Source: Nakamurella leprariae (GTDB lineage: Bacteria > Actinomycetota > Actinomycetes > Mycobacteriales > Nakamurellaceae). From it: 64,000 nt of DNA. The first letter of the stretch is position 1; every line of letters begins with the position of its first letter. The translations under genes and the position numbers were made by a program. The DNA is taken from NCBI RefSeq assembly GCF_016918035.1, contig NZ_JAERWK010000020.1:124001-188000 (forward strand). Reading direction: 5' to 3'. Below the pieces are notes generated by a model. It was given only the letters and a program-made list of their open reading frames with translations. It did not search any database and was not told the origin of the DNA. Positions 8,461 through 16,060 of this stretch are shown piece by piece.

Positions 8461-9322
8461 TGCGCGCCTTCCTCTCCTTGAAGCTCCACGGGATGACCAG
8501 GCGCTCGATGGCGAAGGTCAGCAGGTACAGGCAGATGCTGAGCACGGCGGTGACCAGGACCGCGGCCAGCACGAGATCGGTGCGGAACGCGTTCTTCTGC
8601 ACGCTCATGTAGATGCCCAGCCCCTGCTGGGCACCGACGTACTCCGCGAAGATGGCGCCGGTGACGGCGTAGGTGATGGCGATGCGCAGGGCGGTGAAGA
8701 ACGTCGGCAGCGCCGACGGCAGGCGCACGAACAGGAACTCCTTGACCCGGCCCCCGCCCATGCTGCGCAGCAGGTTGGTGACCTCGCGGTCGGTCTTGTT
8801 GAACCCCTCGACCAGGCCCACGACGATCGGGAAGAACGTCACCAGCGCGACGACCAGCATCTTGGGCAGCAGCCCGAAGCCGAACCAGATGATCATCAGC
8901 GGCGCGATGGCGATGATCGGGATGGTCTGCGAGGCGACCAGCAGCGGCATCACCCCCCGGCGCAGCACCGGCGAGAAGTCGATCGAGACGGCGATGATCC
9001 AGGCCACCACCAGCGACACCGCGAACCCGGTGATGGTCACCTGCAGGGTCGCGCCGGCGTGCTCCAGGATCGTCGAGCGCTGGGCCCACCCCTGCTCGAG
9101 CACCCGGCTCGGCGGCGGCAGCACCTGGGGGCGCACCTCCAGCGAGCGGACCAGCACCTCCCAGACCGCGATGACGATGGCCAGGATGACCACCGACGGC
9201 ACGACGTTGGCCCACAGGTTGCGGGTGCGCGGCCGGCGGCGACGGCGCGGCTGGACGGCCTGGGCGATGGGGTCCACCGGCCGGGCGCCCGCGCCCGTCG
9301 CCGTCTGCTGGACGTCGGTCAT
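8450..9322 (-). CDS. thiX: ABC transporter permease, ThiX/SsuC type
   Basis: A 290-residue BPD_transp_1 permease with about six membrane segments (first at VVPSVVILAIVIAVWEVLV) and the coupling-helix region LRSMGGGRVKEFLFVRLPSALP. The ATG at 9322 follows GGACGGAG; the upstream frame is Gly/Thr low complexity and unlikely to be translated. It overlaps the ATPase gene by 11 bp. It pairs with ThiZ- and ThiY-like partners to form a complete HMP/formyl-aminopyrimidine-type importer. Alternative substrates of the NitT/TauT family cannot be excluded. Confidence 0.9.
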   Translation of the reverse strand: MTDVQQTATGAGARPVDPIAQAVQPRRRRRPRTRNLWANVVPSVVILAIVIAVWEVLVRSLEVRPQVLPPPSRVLEQGWAQRSTILEHAGATLQVTITGFAVSLVVAWIIAVSIDFSPVLRRGVMPLLVASQTIPIIAIAPLMIIWFGFGLLPKMLVVALVTFFPIVVGLVEGFNKTDREVTNLLRSMGGGRVKEFLFVRLPSALPTFFTALRIAITYAVTGAIFAEYVGAQQGLGIYMSVQKNAFRTDLVLAAVLVTAVLSICLYLLTFAIERLVIPWSFKERKARSAK

Positions 9323-9435
9323 CGTGTGCTCCGTCCCACTGCCGGTGGCTCTGCTGGTGTCACTGCCCGTCCCACTGCCCCGTGTCACTGTCACTGTTCC
9401 CGTCCCATGTGCTGCCGTCGTGTCGCGCGCCCGGG
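9323..9435. repeat. Low-complexity intergenic stretch between tenA and thiX-like genes
   Basis: Within about 113 bp the words CACTG, GTCCCACTGCC and GTGTCACTG recur many times. No gene or clear terminator is visible. It may be slippage-derived spacer; the downstream permease keeps its own ribosome site. Confidence 0.5.
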
Positions 9436-10110
9436 TCACGTCCGGGGTCGTTGGTTCCAGAAGGCACGCTCGAGTCCGAGCGCGCGGTCGGTCAACTCCA
9501 GTGCCCGCTCCGGGGTGATGTCCAGGTCGTCGAGCAGCGCCAGGTGGCGTTCCATCGCGGCCTCGTACTCGTCGCCGCTGTAGATCCGCAGCCAGGTCGC
9601 GTACTCGCCGTCGCCGGTCGCCGCGGCGCGGAGCTGGGACAACGCGACTCCGTAGCCGTAGATGCAGGGCGTCATGCCGACCAGGGTGTCGGCGGCGTCG
9701 CCCTTGATCTCCTCGAAGAAGTCCAGGTAGTCACCGAGCTCGGTGGACGGCGTGGCCGACTCGAAGTCGCAGCCGAACGGGGCGGACGCCCGGCGGTGGT
9801 GGTCGAGTTCGGTCGAGTAGATCGCGGACGCGAGCTTCACGAACCGTTCGACCAGCTCGTCGTCCGTCGCGGCCGCGGCCAACCGCACGTAGATCCGCGC
9901 GTAGTAGGCGATGTAGAGGAAGTCCTGCTCGAGGTAGTTGCGGAAGACCGCGCGGTCGAGCGTGCCGTCGGCGATCCCCCGCAGCACGGGGAGGTCGATC
10001 CAGCCGGCGGCGACCTCGTCGATCCGCCCGCGGACGAGCCGGGTGATCGACGGACGGGCGGCGCCGGGGTCCGCAGTGGTGTCAGCGGCGCGTGGAGCGG
10101 TGTCTGTCAC
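9436..10110 (-). CDS. tenA: TenA family aminopyrimidine aminohydrolase / thiaminase II, copy 1
   Basis: A 224-residue all-helical TenA/PQQC-fold protein. The classic active-site residues are visible: Asp in YLEQDFLY (D63), the nucleophilic Cys in MTPCIYGYG (C149) and Glu in LGLERAFW (E214). This makes it a complete TenA_C-type enzyme. TenA hydrolyses 4-amino-5-aminomethyl-2-methylpyrimidine to HMP in thiamine salvage. The GTG at 10110 follows GGAGG. The gene lies between the ThiY-like lipoprotein and the ThiX-like permease in one operon, linking it directly to an imported pyrimidine. A second, divergent copy is at 15335. Confidence 0.9.
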   Translation of the reverse strand: MTDTAPRAADTTADPGAARPSITRLVRGRIDEVAAGWIDLPVLRGIADGTLDRAVFRNYLEQDFLYIAYYARIYVRLAAAATDDELVERFVKLASAIYSTELDHHRRASAPFGCDFESATPSTELGDYLDFFEEIKGDAADTLVGMTPCIYGYGVALSQLRAAATGDGEYATWLRIYSGDEYEAAMERHLALLDDLDITPERALELTDRALGLERAFWNQRPRT

Positions 10111-10169
10111 GGGTCGGTCCTCCGCGGGCAGGGGCGACGCCGACGGCGCCGCCCCTGCCCGGTCGTCGA

Positions 10170-11243
10170 TCAGCCTTCGAGGTAGTCGTTGGTGAAGTAC
10201 TGGCTCCAGTCGGGCGCCTCGGTCAGCGGGTCGCCGTCGGCGTCCACCAGCAGACCGGAGTCGAACAGGAAGGCCCCGAGCGCGTCCCACTGCTCCTGCG
10301 TCTGCCGGCCGAACTGCCCCTGGTCGTCGAGCATGAACTGCTCCGACAGCATGGTCTGGCTCTCGACCAGGAAGTCCAGGTCAGTGAGCACGTCGGCGTT
10401 CTCCTCCTGCAGGATCGCCGCGGCGCCGGCCGGATCGGCGATGGCGTCCTCGTAGCCACGGGCCATGGCCTGCACGAAGCCCTTGGCCACCTCGGGGTTG
10501 TCCTGCATCCAGGTGGTGTTGCCGACCACGATGACGGCGTAGTTGTCCGGGAAGCCGTAGTCGACGTAGTTGAAGTTCTTCAGCTCGACGCCGCGGTGCT
10601 CGGCCTCGATGCCCTCCCAGGCGATGAAGGGCACGGTGAAGTCGACGTCCCCGGAGTACAGCGCCTCGTAGGCGGTGGTACCCAGGATGACGCTCTCGAA
10701 CTCCCCGGTGCCACCGGCGTCCTGGATGACGGCCTTCATGGTCGTCTCCTCGGCCGGGGTGCCGAACCCGCCGTAGACCAGTCCGTCGAGGTCGGCCGGA
10801 CTCTGGATGTCGTCCCGGCTGGCGAGCACGCTGATGGCCGTCGTCCAGGTCTGCTCGACGGCCAGCACCGACTGCAGGTCGGCCCCGGCGGCCATCGGGA
10901 CGGCCGACTGGTTCTGGAAGCCGATGCCGAACTCGGCCTGGCCAGCGTCGATGAGGACCTCGGGACTGCTGTTGTTGTAGGGCAGGATCTCGACGTCGAT
11001 GCCGGCATCGGCGAAGTAGCCCTTGTTGATGGCCACGTACAGGCCGGTGTGGTTGGTGTTCGGTGTCCAGTCCAGCGCGAACCGCACGGTGGTCGGCGAC
11101 TCGGGCTGGGACGACCCGGACGACCCGCCGGTGGTGCCGGCGGAACTCTCGGAGCCGGAATCGCTCGAGCAGGCGGCGAGAGCGCCGGCCAGCACGAGCG
11201 CCGTCGCGGCGGCAGCCGCGGCGCGAAGCTTCTTCACGGTCAC
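10170..11243 (-). CDS. thiY: NMT1/THI5-like substrate-binding lipoprotein (ThiY-like)
   Basis: A 357-residue exported binding protein. A basic N-terminus and hydrophobic helix end in lipobox LAAC (Cys at about 25), followed by a Ser/Gly linker. The mature protein starts with RFALDWTPNTNHTGLYVA, a signature of the NMT1/THI5 family that binds thiamine pyrimidine precursors. It continues with DVEILPYNN and GFGTPAEE loops. AAAGGG precedes the start; the GTG at 11237 is an equally possible start. No TPP-riboswitch-like motifs were found in the 118 bp upstream. It delivers substrate to the ThiX/ThiZ-like components in the same operon. Confidence 0.9.
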   Translation of the reverse strand: MTVKKLRAAAAAATALVLAGALAACSSDSGSESSAGTTGGSSGSSQPESPTTVRFALDWTPNTNHTGLYVAINKGYFADAGIDVEILPYNNSSPEVLIDAGQAEFGIGFQNQSAVPMAAGADLQSVLAVEQTWTTAISVLASRDDIQSPADLDGLVYGGFGTPAEETTMKAVIQDAGGTGEFESVILGTTAYEALYSGDVDFTVPFIAWEGIEAEHRGVELKNFNYVDYGFPDNYAVIVVGNTTWMQDNPEVAKGFVQAMARGYEDAIADPAGAAAILQEENADVLTDLDFLVESQTMLSEQFMLDDQGQFGRQTQEQWDALGAFLFDSGLLVDADGDPLTEAPDWSQYFTNDYLEG

Positions 11244-11361
11244 ATCCCTTTCGGGGGCAGGGGTGGGGAAGGGAGTCGGGGAATCACTCGGAGGGACTGA
11301 GGGGCCGGCCGGGCGGCCGGAGCGGGAGAGCCGGGACGCCGGGCCGGGACCCGGACGCGGC

Positions 11362-12687
11362 TCAGTGGTCCCGGCGGACCACCGTCATGCGGTTCACGGT
11401 GCGGCGGAAGGCCGCGTTGGTCTCGCGCACGATGCGGTCCTCGTCGACCGTCAACAGCTGACGGCCGCGCATGAGGACCCTGCCGTCCACGATCGTCGTG
11501 TCGACCGCCGATCCGTTGGCGGCGAAGACCAGGTGGCTGGTGATGTGGGTGGCGGTGTCCCGCAGCAGCGGAGTGAACTCCACCGAGTTCGTCTCGACCA
11601 GGATGATGTCGGCCTTGGCCCCGGGGACCAGCTGGCCGGTCTCGTGCCCGAGGGCGCGGGCTCCGTTGCGAGTGGCCATCCGCAGCACGTGGTCGGCCGG
11701 CATCACGCCGGCGTCCTGACGCTGCGCCCGGTGCATGAGCGAGGCGTACTTGAGCACCTCGAACATGTCCGCGCTGTTGTTGCACTCCACCGCGTCGTGG
11801 CCCAGGCCGACGTTGATCCCGGCCGCTTGCATCTCGGGCACCCGGGCGATGCCGTTGCCGAGCTTGGCGTTCGAGCTGGGGTTGTGCGAGATCGACGTGC
11901 CGGTCTCGGCCATCATTCCGATCTCGGCGTCGGACAGGTGCACGCAGTGCGCCGCGACCACGTCGGGACCCAGGAAACCGAGCTCGTATGCCAGTTCGGT
12001 GGGCCGGCGACCGAACCGCTCCAGGCTGTTCTCCACCTCGGACATGGACTCGTTGAGGTGGATGTGGATGCCGATGCCGAGGTCGGTCGCCGCCGCGCGC
12101 ACGTCCCGCAGCAGTTCCGGCGAGGCCAGTGGCAGCCACTCGATGCCCATCCGCACCTGGACGCGCCCGCCGGCCGCGCCGTGACTGCGGTGGAAGGCGT
12201 CGATGTTGTCCTGCAGGGTGTCCAGGTCGTGCTCGTCGGTGGCGATGTCGTTGGACAGCACCGCCCGGATGCCGGTCTCCTCGGCCGCCACGGCCAGGGC
12301 ATCCAGCCGGCGGTACATGTCGTTGACCGTCGTCACCCCGGCCTTGACGGACTCCGTGTAGCTGGCCATCGCCGCCCAGTAGGCCGCGTCGTGGTCCAGG
12401 GCCCGGATCATCGGGTACCAGCACTCGTCGAGGTACTCCCACAACGGCATGTGGTCGTTGTAGCCCTTGCCGAGCGCGGTGTGGAAGTGCAGGTCGACCA
12501 GCCCGGGCATGATGACCTTGTCGGTGGCATCGATGATCTCGGCGCCGGCGGCGGTCTCCGGCTCGGCGTCGGCCGGACCGATCCACGAGATGCGGTCGCC
12601 GTCGACGACCACGGTGCCGCGCTCCAGCCAGGTGCCCGCGTCATCGAGGGTCAGCACCATGCCGCCGCGCAGGACGAGCTGAGACAT
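11362..12687 (-). CDS. Amidohydrolase superfamily deaminase (TrzA/MtaD/SsnA-like)
   Basis: A 441-residue cyclic-amidohydrolase protein. Metal ligands are visible: LHFHT (H67, H69), HIHLNES, the His in AAHCVHLSD and the late Asp in GLGHDAVECNNSADMF. The last motif has His where GTD is usual. The family removes amino or chloro groups from triazines, guanine, methylthioadenosine and related rings, so deamination of a 4-aminopyrimidine is plausible but unproven. First gene of the operon amidohydrolase - thiY-like - tenA - thiX-like - thiZ-like, directly downstream of operator C. AAGGGG precedes the ATG. Confidence 0.9.
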   Translation of the reverse strand: MSQLVLRGGMVLTLDDAGTWLERGTVVVDGDRISWIGPADAEPETAAGAEIIDATDKVIMPGLVDLHFHTALGKGYNDHMPLWEYLDECWYPMIRALDHDAAYWAAMASYTESVKAGVTTVNDMYRRLDALAVAAEETGIRAVLSNDIATDEHDLDTLQDNIDAFHRSHGAAGGRVQVRMGIEWLPLASPELLRDVRAAATDLGIGIHIHLNESMSEVENSLERFGRRPTELAYELGFLGPDVVAAHCVHLSDAEIGMMAETGTSISHNPSSNAKLGNGIARVPEMQAAGINVGLGHDAVECNNSADMFEVLKYASLMHRAQRQDAGVMPADHVLRMATRNGARALGHETGQLVPGAKADIILVETNSVEFTPLLRDTATHITSHLVFAANGSAVDTTIVDGRVLMRGRQLLTVDEDRIVRETNAAFRRTVNRMTVVRRDH

Positions 12688-12725
12688 CGGGCCCCTTCCG
12701 ATCGTGTCCGTCCACGGATCACATA

Positions 12726-12748
12726 TGAGATCTCAGATTCGATCTGAG
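12726..12748. promoter_or_regulatory. Putative GntR operator, site C (double palindrome)
   Basis: CTCAGATTCGATCTGAG (12732-12748) is a perfect 7+3+7 inverted repeat containing the CAGAT-N3-ATCTG core. It overlaps TGAGATCTCA (12726-12735), itself a perfect palindrome. The site is 39 bp upstream of the amidohydrolase start. It is the strongest of the repeated sites in this island. Confidence 0.75.
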
Positions 12749-12789
12749 GGTAACGGCCGGGGCGGTTCCACCCCAGCCCGTGCGATCGA

Positions 12790-12811
12790 TGTTCACAACT
12801 CGTCACACGCT
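12790..12811. promoter_or_regulatory. Second shared element, site C2
   Basis: TGTTCACAACTCGTCACACG, extending to 12811 with CT, matches 14 of 22 positions with the element at 4314-4335. It lies 44 bp further upstream than operator C, in the same order gene - CAGAT site - second element seen at site A. Confidence 0.35.
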
Positions 12812-12845
12812 CGAAACACGGCTCACAGCACTGCCCCCGGACCCG

Positions 12846-14234
12846 TCAGGGCTGCAACCCGAGGTCCTCGAGGATGATGCCGCCGGCCTTCCAGCCGATG
12901 GCCATGGTGACCAGGTTGGGGCCGCCGTCCGGGATCTTCGGCATGATCGAGGCGTCCACGATCTTCAGGTTGCCGGCGCCGATGACGTCGAGCCGGCGGT
13001 CGACGGTGCGGTCCATGCCGCACGAGGCGACCGGGTGGTTGTAGGTCTCCACCCGCCGCCGCAGCTCGCCCTCGAGATCGCCGGATCGCCACCAGGCGTC
13101 GCCCGGCACCGTGACCAGTCCGGTGGCGGCCAGGTCGTCGATGAGCGCGGCCGTCCGGGTCACGGCCACGGCCATCCGCGCCAGGTCGGAGGGCTCGACC
13201 AGGTGGCGCAACCGGATGACCGCCCGGTCGTCCGCCCCGCGGGTGATGCTGCCGCGGCTCACCGGCTGCATGAGCGCGACCGACACGCTCCAGCTGTCCC
13301 GGGGTGCGGCGTGGTCGTAGAGCCACTCCGAGAACGGGAAGACCTGGAACTCGTCGGTCGGGTCGTCGTGCACCGGCGCCCGCAGCAGCGACCCGGAGAC
13401 GGGCCGGGCGAAGATGTCCGCCTCGTCGCGGGCCTGCACGTTCATCATCACCCACGGGTGGTCCTGCAGACCGACCCCGATCTGCGGAGCGTCGATGCCC
13501 GACCGCCAGAGCACCTCGGGGGTGCCGTAGGTGCCGCAGGACACCACGACGAGATCGGCCGCCAGCGTCTCCGCGCCGTCCGGTCCCTCGATCTCCACCC
13601 CCACCGCCCGGGAACCCTCCATCACCACCCGGCGCACCATGGTCCGGTCCCGGAGCTGGATGCGGGACCGCAGCAGCGGGGCCACGGCCGCCAGGGCCCC
13701 CCAGCGCCCGCCGTCCACCCGGTTCGTCGGCCACGGTCCGTACCCCTGGGTGCCAGGTGCGTTGTGGTCCGGGCACTCCCGGTGACCGGCGCGGGCGCAC
13801 GCGGCGAAGAACGCCTCGTCCAGCGGACCCTGGGACAGCCGGGTGACGTGGATGGGGCCGGCGTCGCCGTGGTACGGGCGGTCGCCGAACTGCTCGTCGG
13901 TCTCGATCGCGCGCATGGCCGGCAGCAGGTCGTCCCACTGCCATCCCGGTCCCCAGCCGTCGAACCCGCTGGGCTGGCCGCGCGAGCCGGCCGCGGCGTT
14001 GACCGTCGAGCCGCCGCCGAGGACCTTGCCGCGGATGAGATGCGCGCCGGTGTCGGCGTCCGAGTAGTCCCAGTCGTGCTCGGGGTACCCGTGTTCGTGC
14101 AGGAACCGGGCCGGGACCGGGTCACCGGGGTCGATGCCGGCCTCGAGCACGGTGACGTCGGCGGCGTCGGCGATGCGGTGGGCGGCGAGCAGCCCACCGT
14201 TGCCGCCCCCGATGATGACGACCTTGGGCTTCAC
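12846..14234 (-). CDS. GMC-family FAD-dependent oxidoreductase
   Basis: A 462-residue flavoprotein. The N-terminal Rossmann motif IIGGGNGG and the Glu in VTVLEAG bind ADP; KVLGGGSTVN is the GMC signature around the FAD. The C-terminal block YNHPVASCG ... VDASIMPKIPDGGPN carries the active-site His and Asn region. It is shorter than typical choline or glucose oxidases (about 530-560 aa). GMC enzymes oxidise primary alcohols to aldehydes; thiamine oxidase/dehydrogenase activity is known in this superfamily. It overlaps the upstream amidohydrolase by 4 bp (ATGA). Together with the aldehyde dehydrogenase at 5270 it could convert a hydroxymethyl group to a carboxylate. Confidence 0.92.
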   Translation of the reverse strand: MKPKVVIIGGGNGGLLAAHRIADAADVTVLEAGIDPGDPVPARFLHEHGYPEHDWDYSDADTGAHLIRGKVLGGGSTVNAAAGSRGQPSGFDGWGPGWQWDDLLPAMRAIETDEQFGDRPYHGDAGPIHVTRLSQGPLDEAFFAACARAGHRECPDHNAPGTQGYGPWPTNRVDGGRWGALAAVAPLLRSRIQLRDRTMVRRVVMEGSRAVGVEIEGPDGAETLAADLVVVSCGTYGTPEVLWRSGIDAPQIGVGLQDHPWVMMNVQARDEADIFARPVSGSLLRAPVHDDPTDEFQVFPFSEWLYDHAAPRDSWSVSVALMQPVSRGSITRGADDRAVIRLRHLVEPSDLARMAVAVTRTAALIDDLAATGLVTVPGDAWWRSGDLEGELRRRVETYNHPVASCGMDRTVDRRLDVIGAGNLKIVDASIMPKIPDGGPNLVTMAIGWKAGGIILEDLGLQP

Positions 14235-15250
14235 GCCGCGACCTCCAGTCCCAGCAGCGCGGCGAAGTTGTCACCCATGACGCCGTCGAGCTTGTGCTGC
14301 GCGATGGGCGGCAGGCCGAGCCGGTCCGCCTCCTCGTTCACCGTCAGCAACTTGTCCCGCAGCGCCACCGGGTCGTACAGGAAGCCCGGGTAGTCGGTCC
14401 CGAACATGATCTTCTCCAGCGGCACGAACATCGGCTCCGCCCGCGACAGGTACAGGAACAGGTCTCGCCGGGTGACGGTGGCGATGTGGTAACTGATCTC
14501 GGTGTAGAAGTTCGGGTGCTTGGTGAGCATGAACATCGCCTCGTCGACCCAGGGCGTGCCGCAGTGGGCGATGATCACCTTCAGGTCGCGGAACTCGCGG
14601 CCCAGGTCGTCCAGCATGGCCGGACGGGCGTACTCCATCTTGGCGTCGATCCGGGTGGAGCCGGCCTGGTGGATCATCACCGGGATGCCCAGGTCCCGCG
14701 CCGCGGCGTAGATCGGGAAGGCGTACTCCCGGTCGGCCGGCGACCAGTGCTGGTACATCGGGTACAGCTTGACCCCGGACAGCCCGTCCTGCTCGACCAT
14801 CCGGCCCAGCTCGTCGACGGCGGCCCGGACCCCGCGGTAGCGCGGGTTGACCGACCCGAACCCGATGATCGTCTCGGGCTGCTGGCGCACGCAGCCGGCG
14901 ATGTACTCGTTGCACCGCTCCGGATGCGGGTCACCGGTGACGTCGGTCTGGCCGTGCACGTCGACCGTCCCGATCAGCCGGCCGTCCAGCCACTGCGGGC
15001 TGATGGCCAGGGCCACCAGCTTGTCGAACCCGGGGTGCGCGGCGACGGTCTCGTCCGGGCCGACGACCCCGAACCCGTCCATCCCGTCCTCGGTCTCGAC
15101 GGCCTCCCACTCGTGCTCGGTCGGGCAGCGGTGCGACGGCATCCGGCCGTGCGCCCGGTAGATGCACAGCGAGCCCTCGCGTCCGTACTGCTTGGTGAAG
15201 TCGGCGTCGCTGGCCAGCGACAGGATGTGGGTGTGCGCGTCGATCTGCAC
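14231..15250 (-). CDS. Amidohydrolase_2 (ACMSD/isoorotate-decarboxylase-like)
   Basis: A 339-residue TIM-barrel amidohydrolase-2 protein. Ligands in order are DAHTHIL (HxH), the His in VMIHQAG, the His in IIAHCGTPW and the Asp in MFGTDYPG. This subgroup includes the non-oxidative decarboxylases ACMSD, gamma-resorcylate decarboxylase and isoorotate decarboxylase, as well as hydrolases. In a pyrimidine pathway, decarboxylation of a ring carboxylate made by the GMC and aldehyde dehydrogenases would fit; this is inference. The next gene (GMC) starts within its stop codon. It lies 84 bp downstream of tenA copy 2. Confidence 0.85.
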   Translation of the reverse strand: MQIDAHTHILSLASDADFTKQYGREGSLCIYRAHGRMPSHRCPTEHEWEAVETEDGMDGFGVVGPDETVAAHPGFDKLVALAISPQWLDGRLIGTVDVHGQTDVTGDPHPERCNEYIAGCVRQQPETIIGFGSVNPRYRGVRAAVDELGRMVEQDGLSGVKLYPMYQHWSPADREYAFPIYAAARDLGIPVMIHQAGSTRIDAKMEYARPAMLDDLGREFRDLKVIIAHCGTPWVDEAMFMLTKHPNFYTEISYHIATVTRRDLFLYLSRAEPMFVPLEKIMFGTDYPGFLYDPVALRDKLLTVNEEADRLGLPPIAQHKLDGVMGDNFAALLGLEVAA

Positions 15251-15334
15251 GGGAACGGCTCCTCAGGTCGGGCAGGGAGTTCGGGCAGGACGGTGGGCGG
15301 GCTGATGGGCGCGGGGTGGGCGGGACGAGACCCC

Positions 15335-16060
15335 TCAGCCGGTCTGGTCCGGCCAGAGCGTGCCGTGCAGCCCCTGGTCCCAGAACTGGCGCTCCAGACG
15401 GCATCCGGTGACGAAGATGTCGGCCAGCCGGGCCCGCTTGCGCTCGGTGAGCTCGGCCAGCTCGGGGTCGAAGGCCGCGCGCAACCCGTCGACCACGGCG
15501 GCGTAGTCGTCGGAGGCGAAGAAGGCGATCCAGTCGGCGTACACCGGATGGTCCACCACCTCCGACTGCAGGTGCCGGGCGATGTCGCCGTAGCTCCAGG
15601 CGCACGGCAGCAGCGCGGCCGAGATGTCCGCCGCGTCACCGGATCCGGCCAGCGCCAGCAGCCAGGAAGTGTAGGCCACGGTGGCCGGGGCCTTGACCGT
15701 CTCGGCCTCGGGCACCGGCCCGGCCAGCTCGACGACCGCGTCCCGCAGCCGCTCGTTCTGCGGGATCTCGACGTCGACGATGTTCATCACCGAGCGGGCG
15801 AAGGACGTCAGCGTGGCGTCGTCCTGGGCCCGGGCCGCCCCGGAGGCCAGCATCCGCGCGTAGTCGGGCAGGTAGAGCAGGTTCTGCGTGACGTAGAAGC
15901 GGAACCGCTCCGGCGGCAGCACGCCGGTGGCCAGCCGGAGCGGGAACTCGTGGTGCACCAACGGGTCGTACACCGCCCGGGCGTGCTCGCGCAGTTCCGC
16001 GGTCGTGCGCGGCGCGCGGTCCGAGGTGGTGCTCGTCGGGCTGGTCATCACACTGGTCAC
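15335..16060 (-). CDS. TenA-like protein, copy 2, with active-site Asp replaced by Asn
   Basis: A 241-residue TenA/PQQC-fold protein. The catalytic Cys (LLPCAWSYG, C153) and C-terminal Glu (RLERQFWDQ, E223) are kept. The Asp that normally holds the aminopyrimidine is Asn in FYVTQNLLYL (N60), whereas copy 1 has Asp. The GTG at 16060 overlaps the stop of the NtaA-like monooxygenase (GTGA), with GGAG 8 nt upstream, so the two are translated as a pair. The substitution suggests a changed substrate, perhaps a deaminated (oxo) pyrimidine, or loss of hydrolase activity. Confidence 0.85.
   Translation of the reverse strand: MTSVMTSPTSTTSDRAPRTTAELREHARAVYDPLVHHEFPLRLATGVLPPERFRFYVTQNLLYLPDYARMLASGAARAQDDATLTSFARSVMNIVDVEIPQNERLRDAVVELAGPVPEAETVKAPATVAYTSWLLALAGSGDAADISAALLPCAWSYGDIARHLQSEVVDHPVYADWIAFFASDDYAAVVDGLRAAFDPELAELTERKRARLADIFVTGCRLERQFWDQGLHGTLWPDQTG

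Noticed and set aside
11244-11361. Possible TPP riboswitch upstream of the thiY-like gene
   Set aside because: None of the conserved THI-box words (CTGAGA, ACCC, GAACCTGA-type) was found here or upstream of 12687 and 17412. CAGAT operators are found instead.
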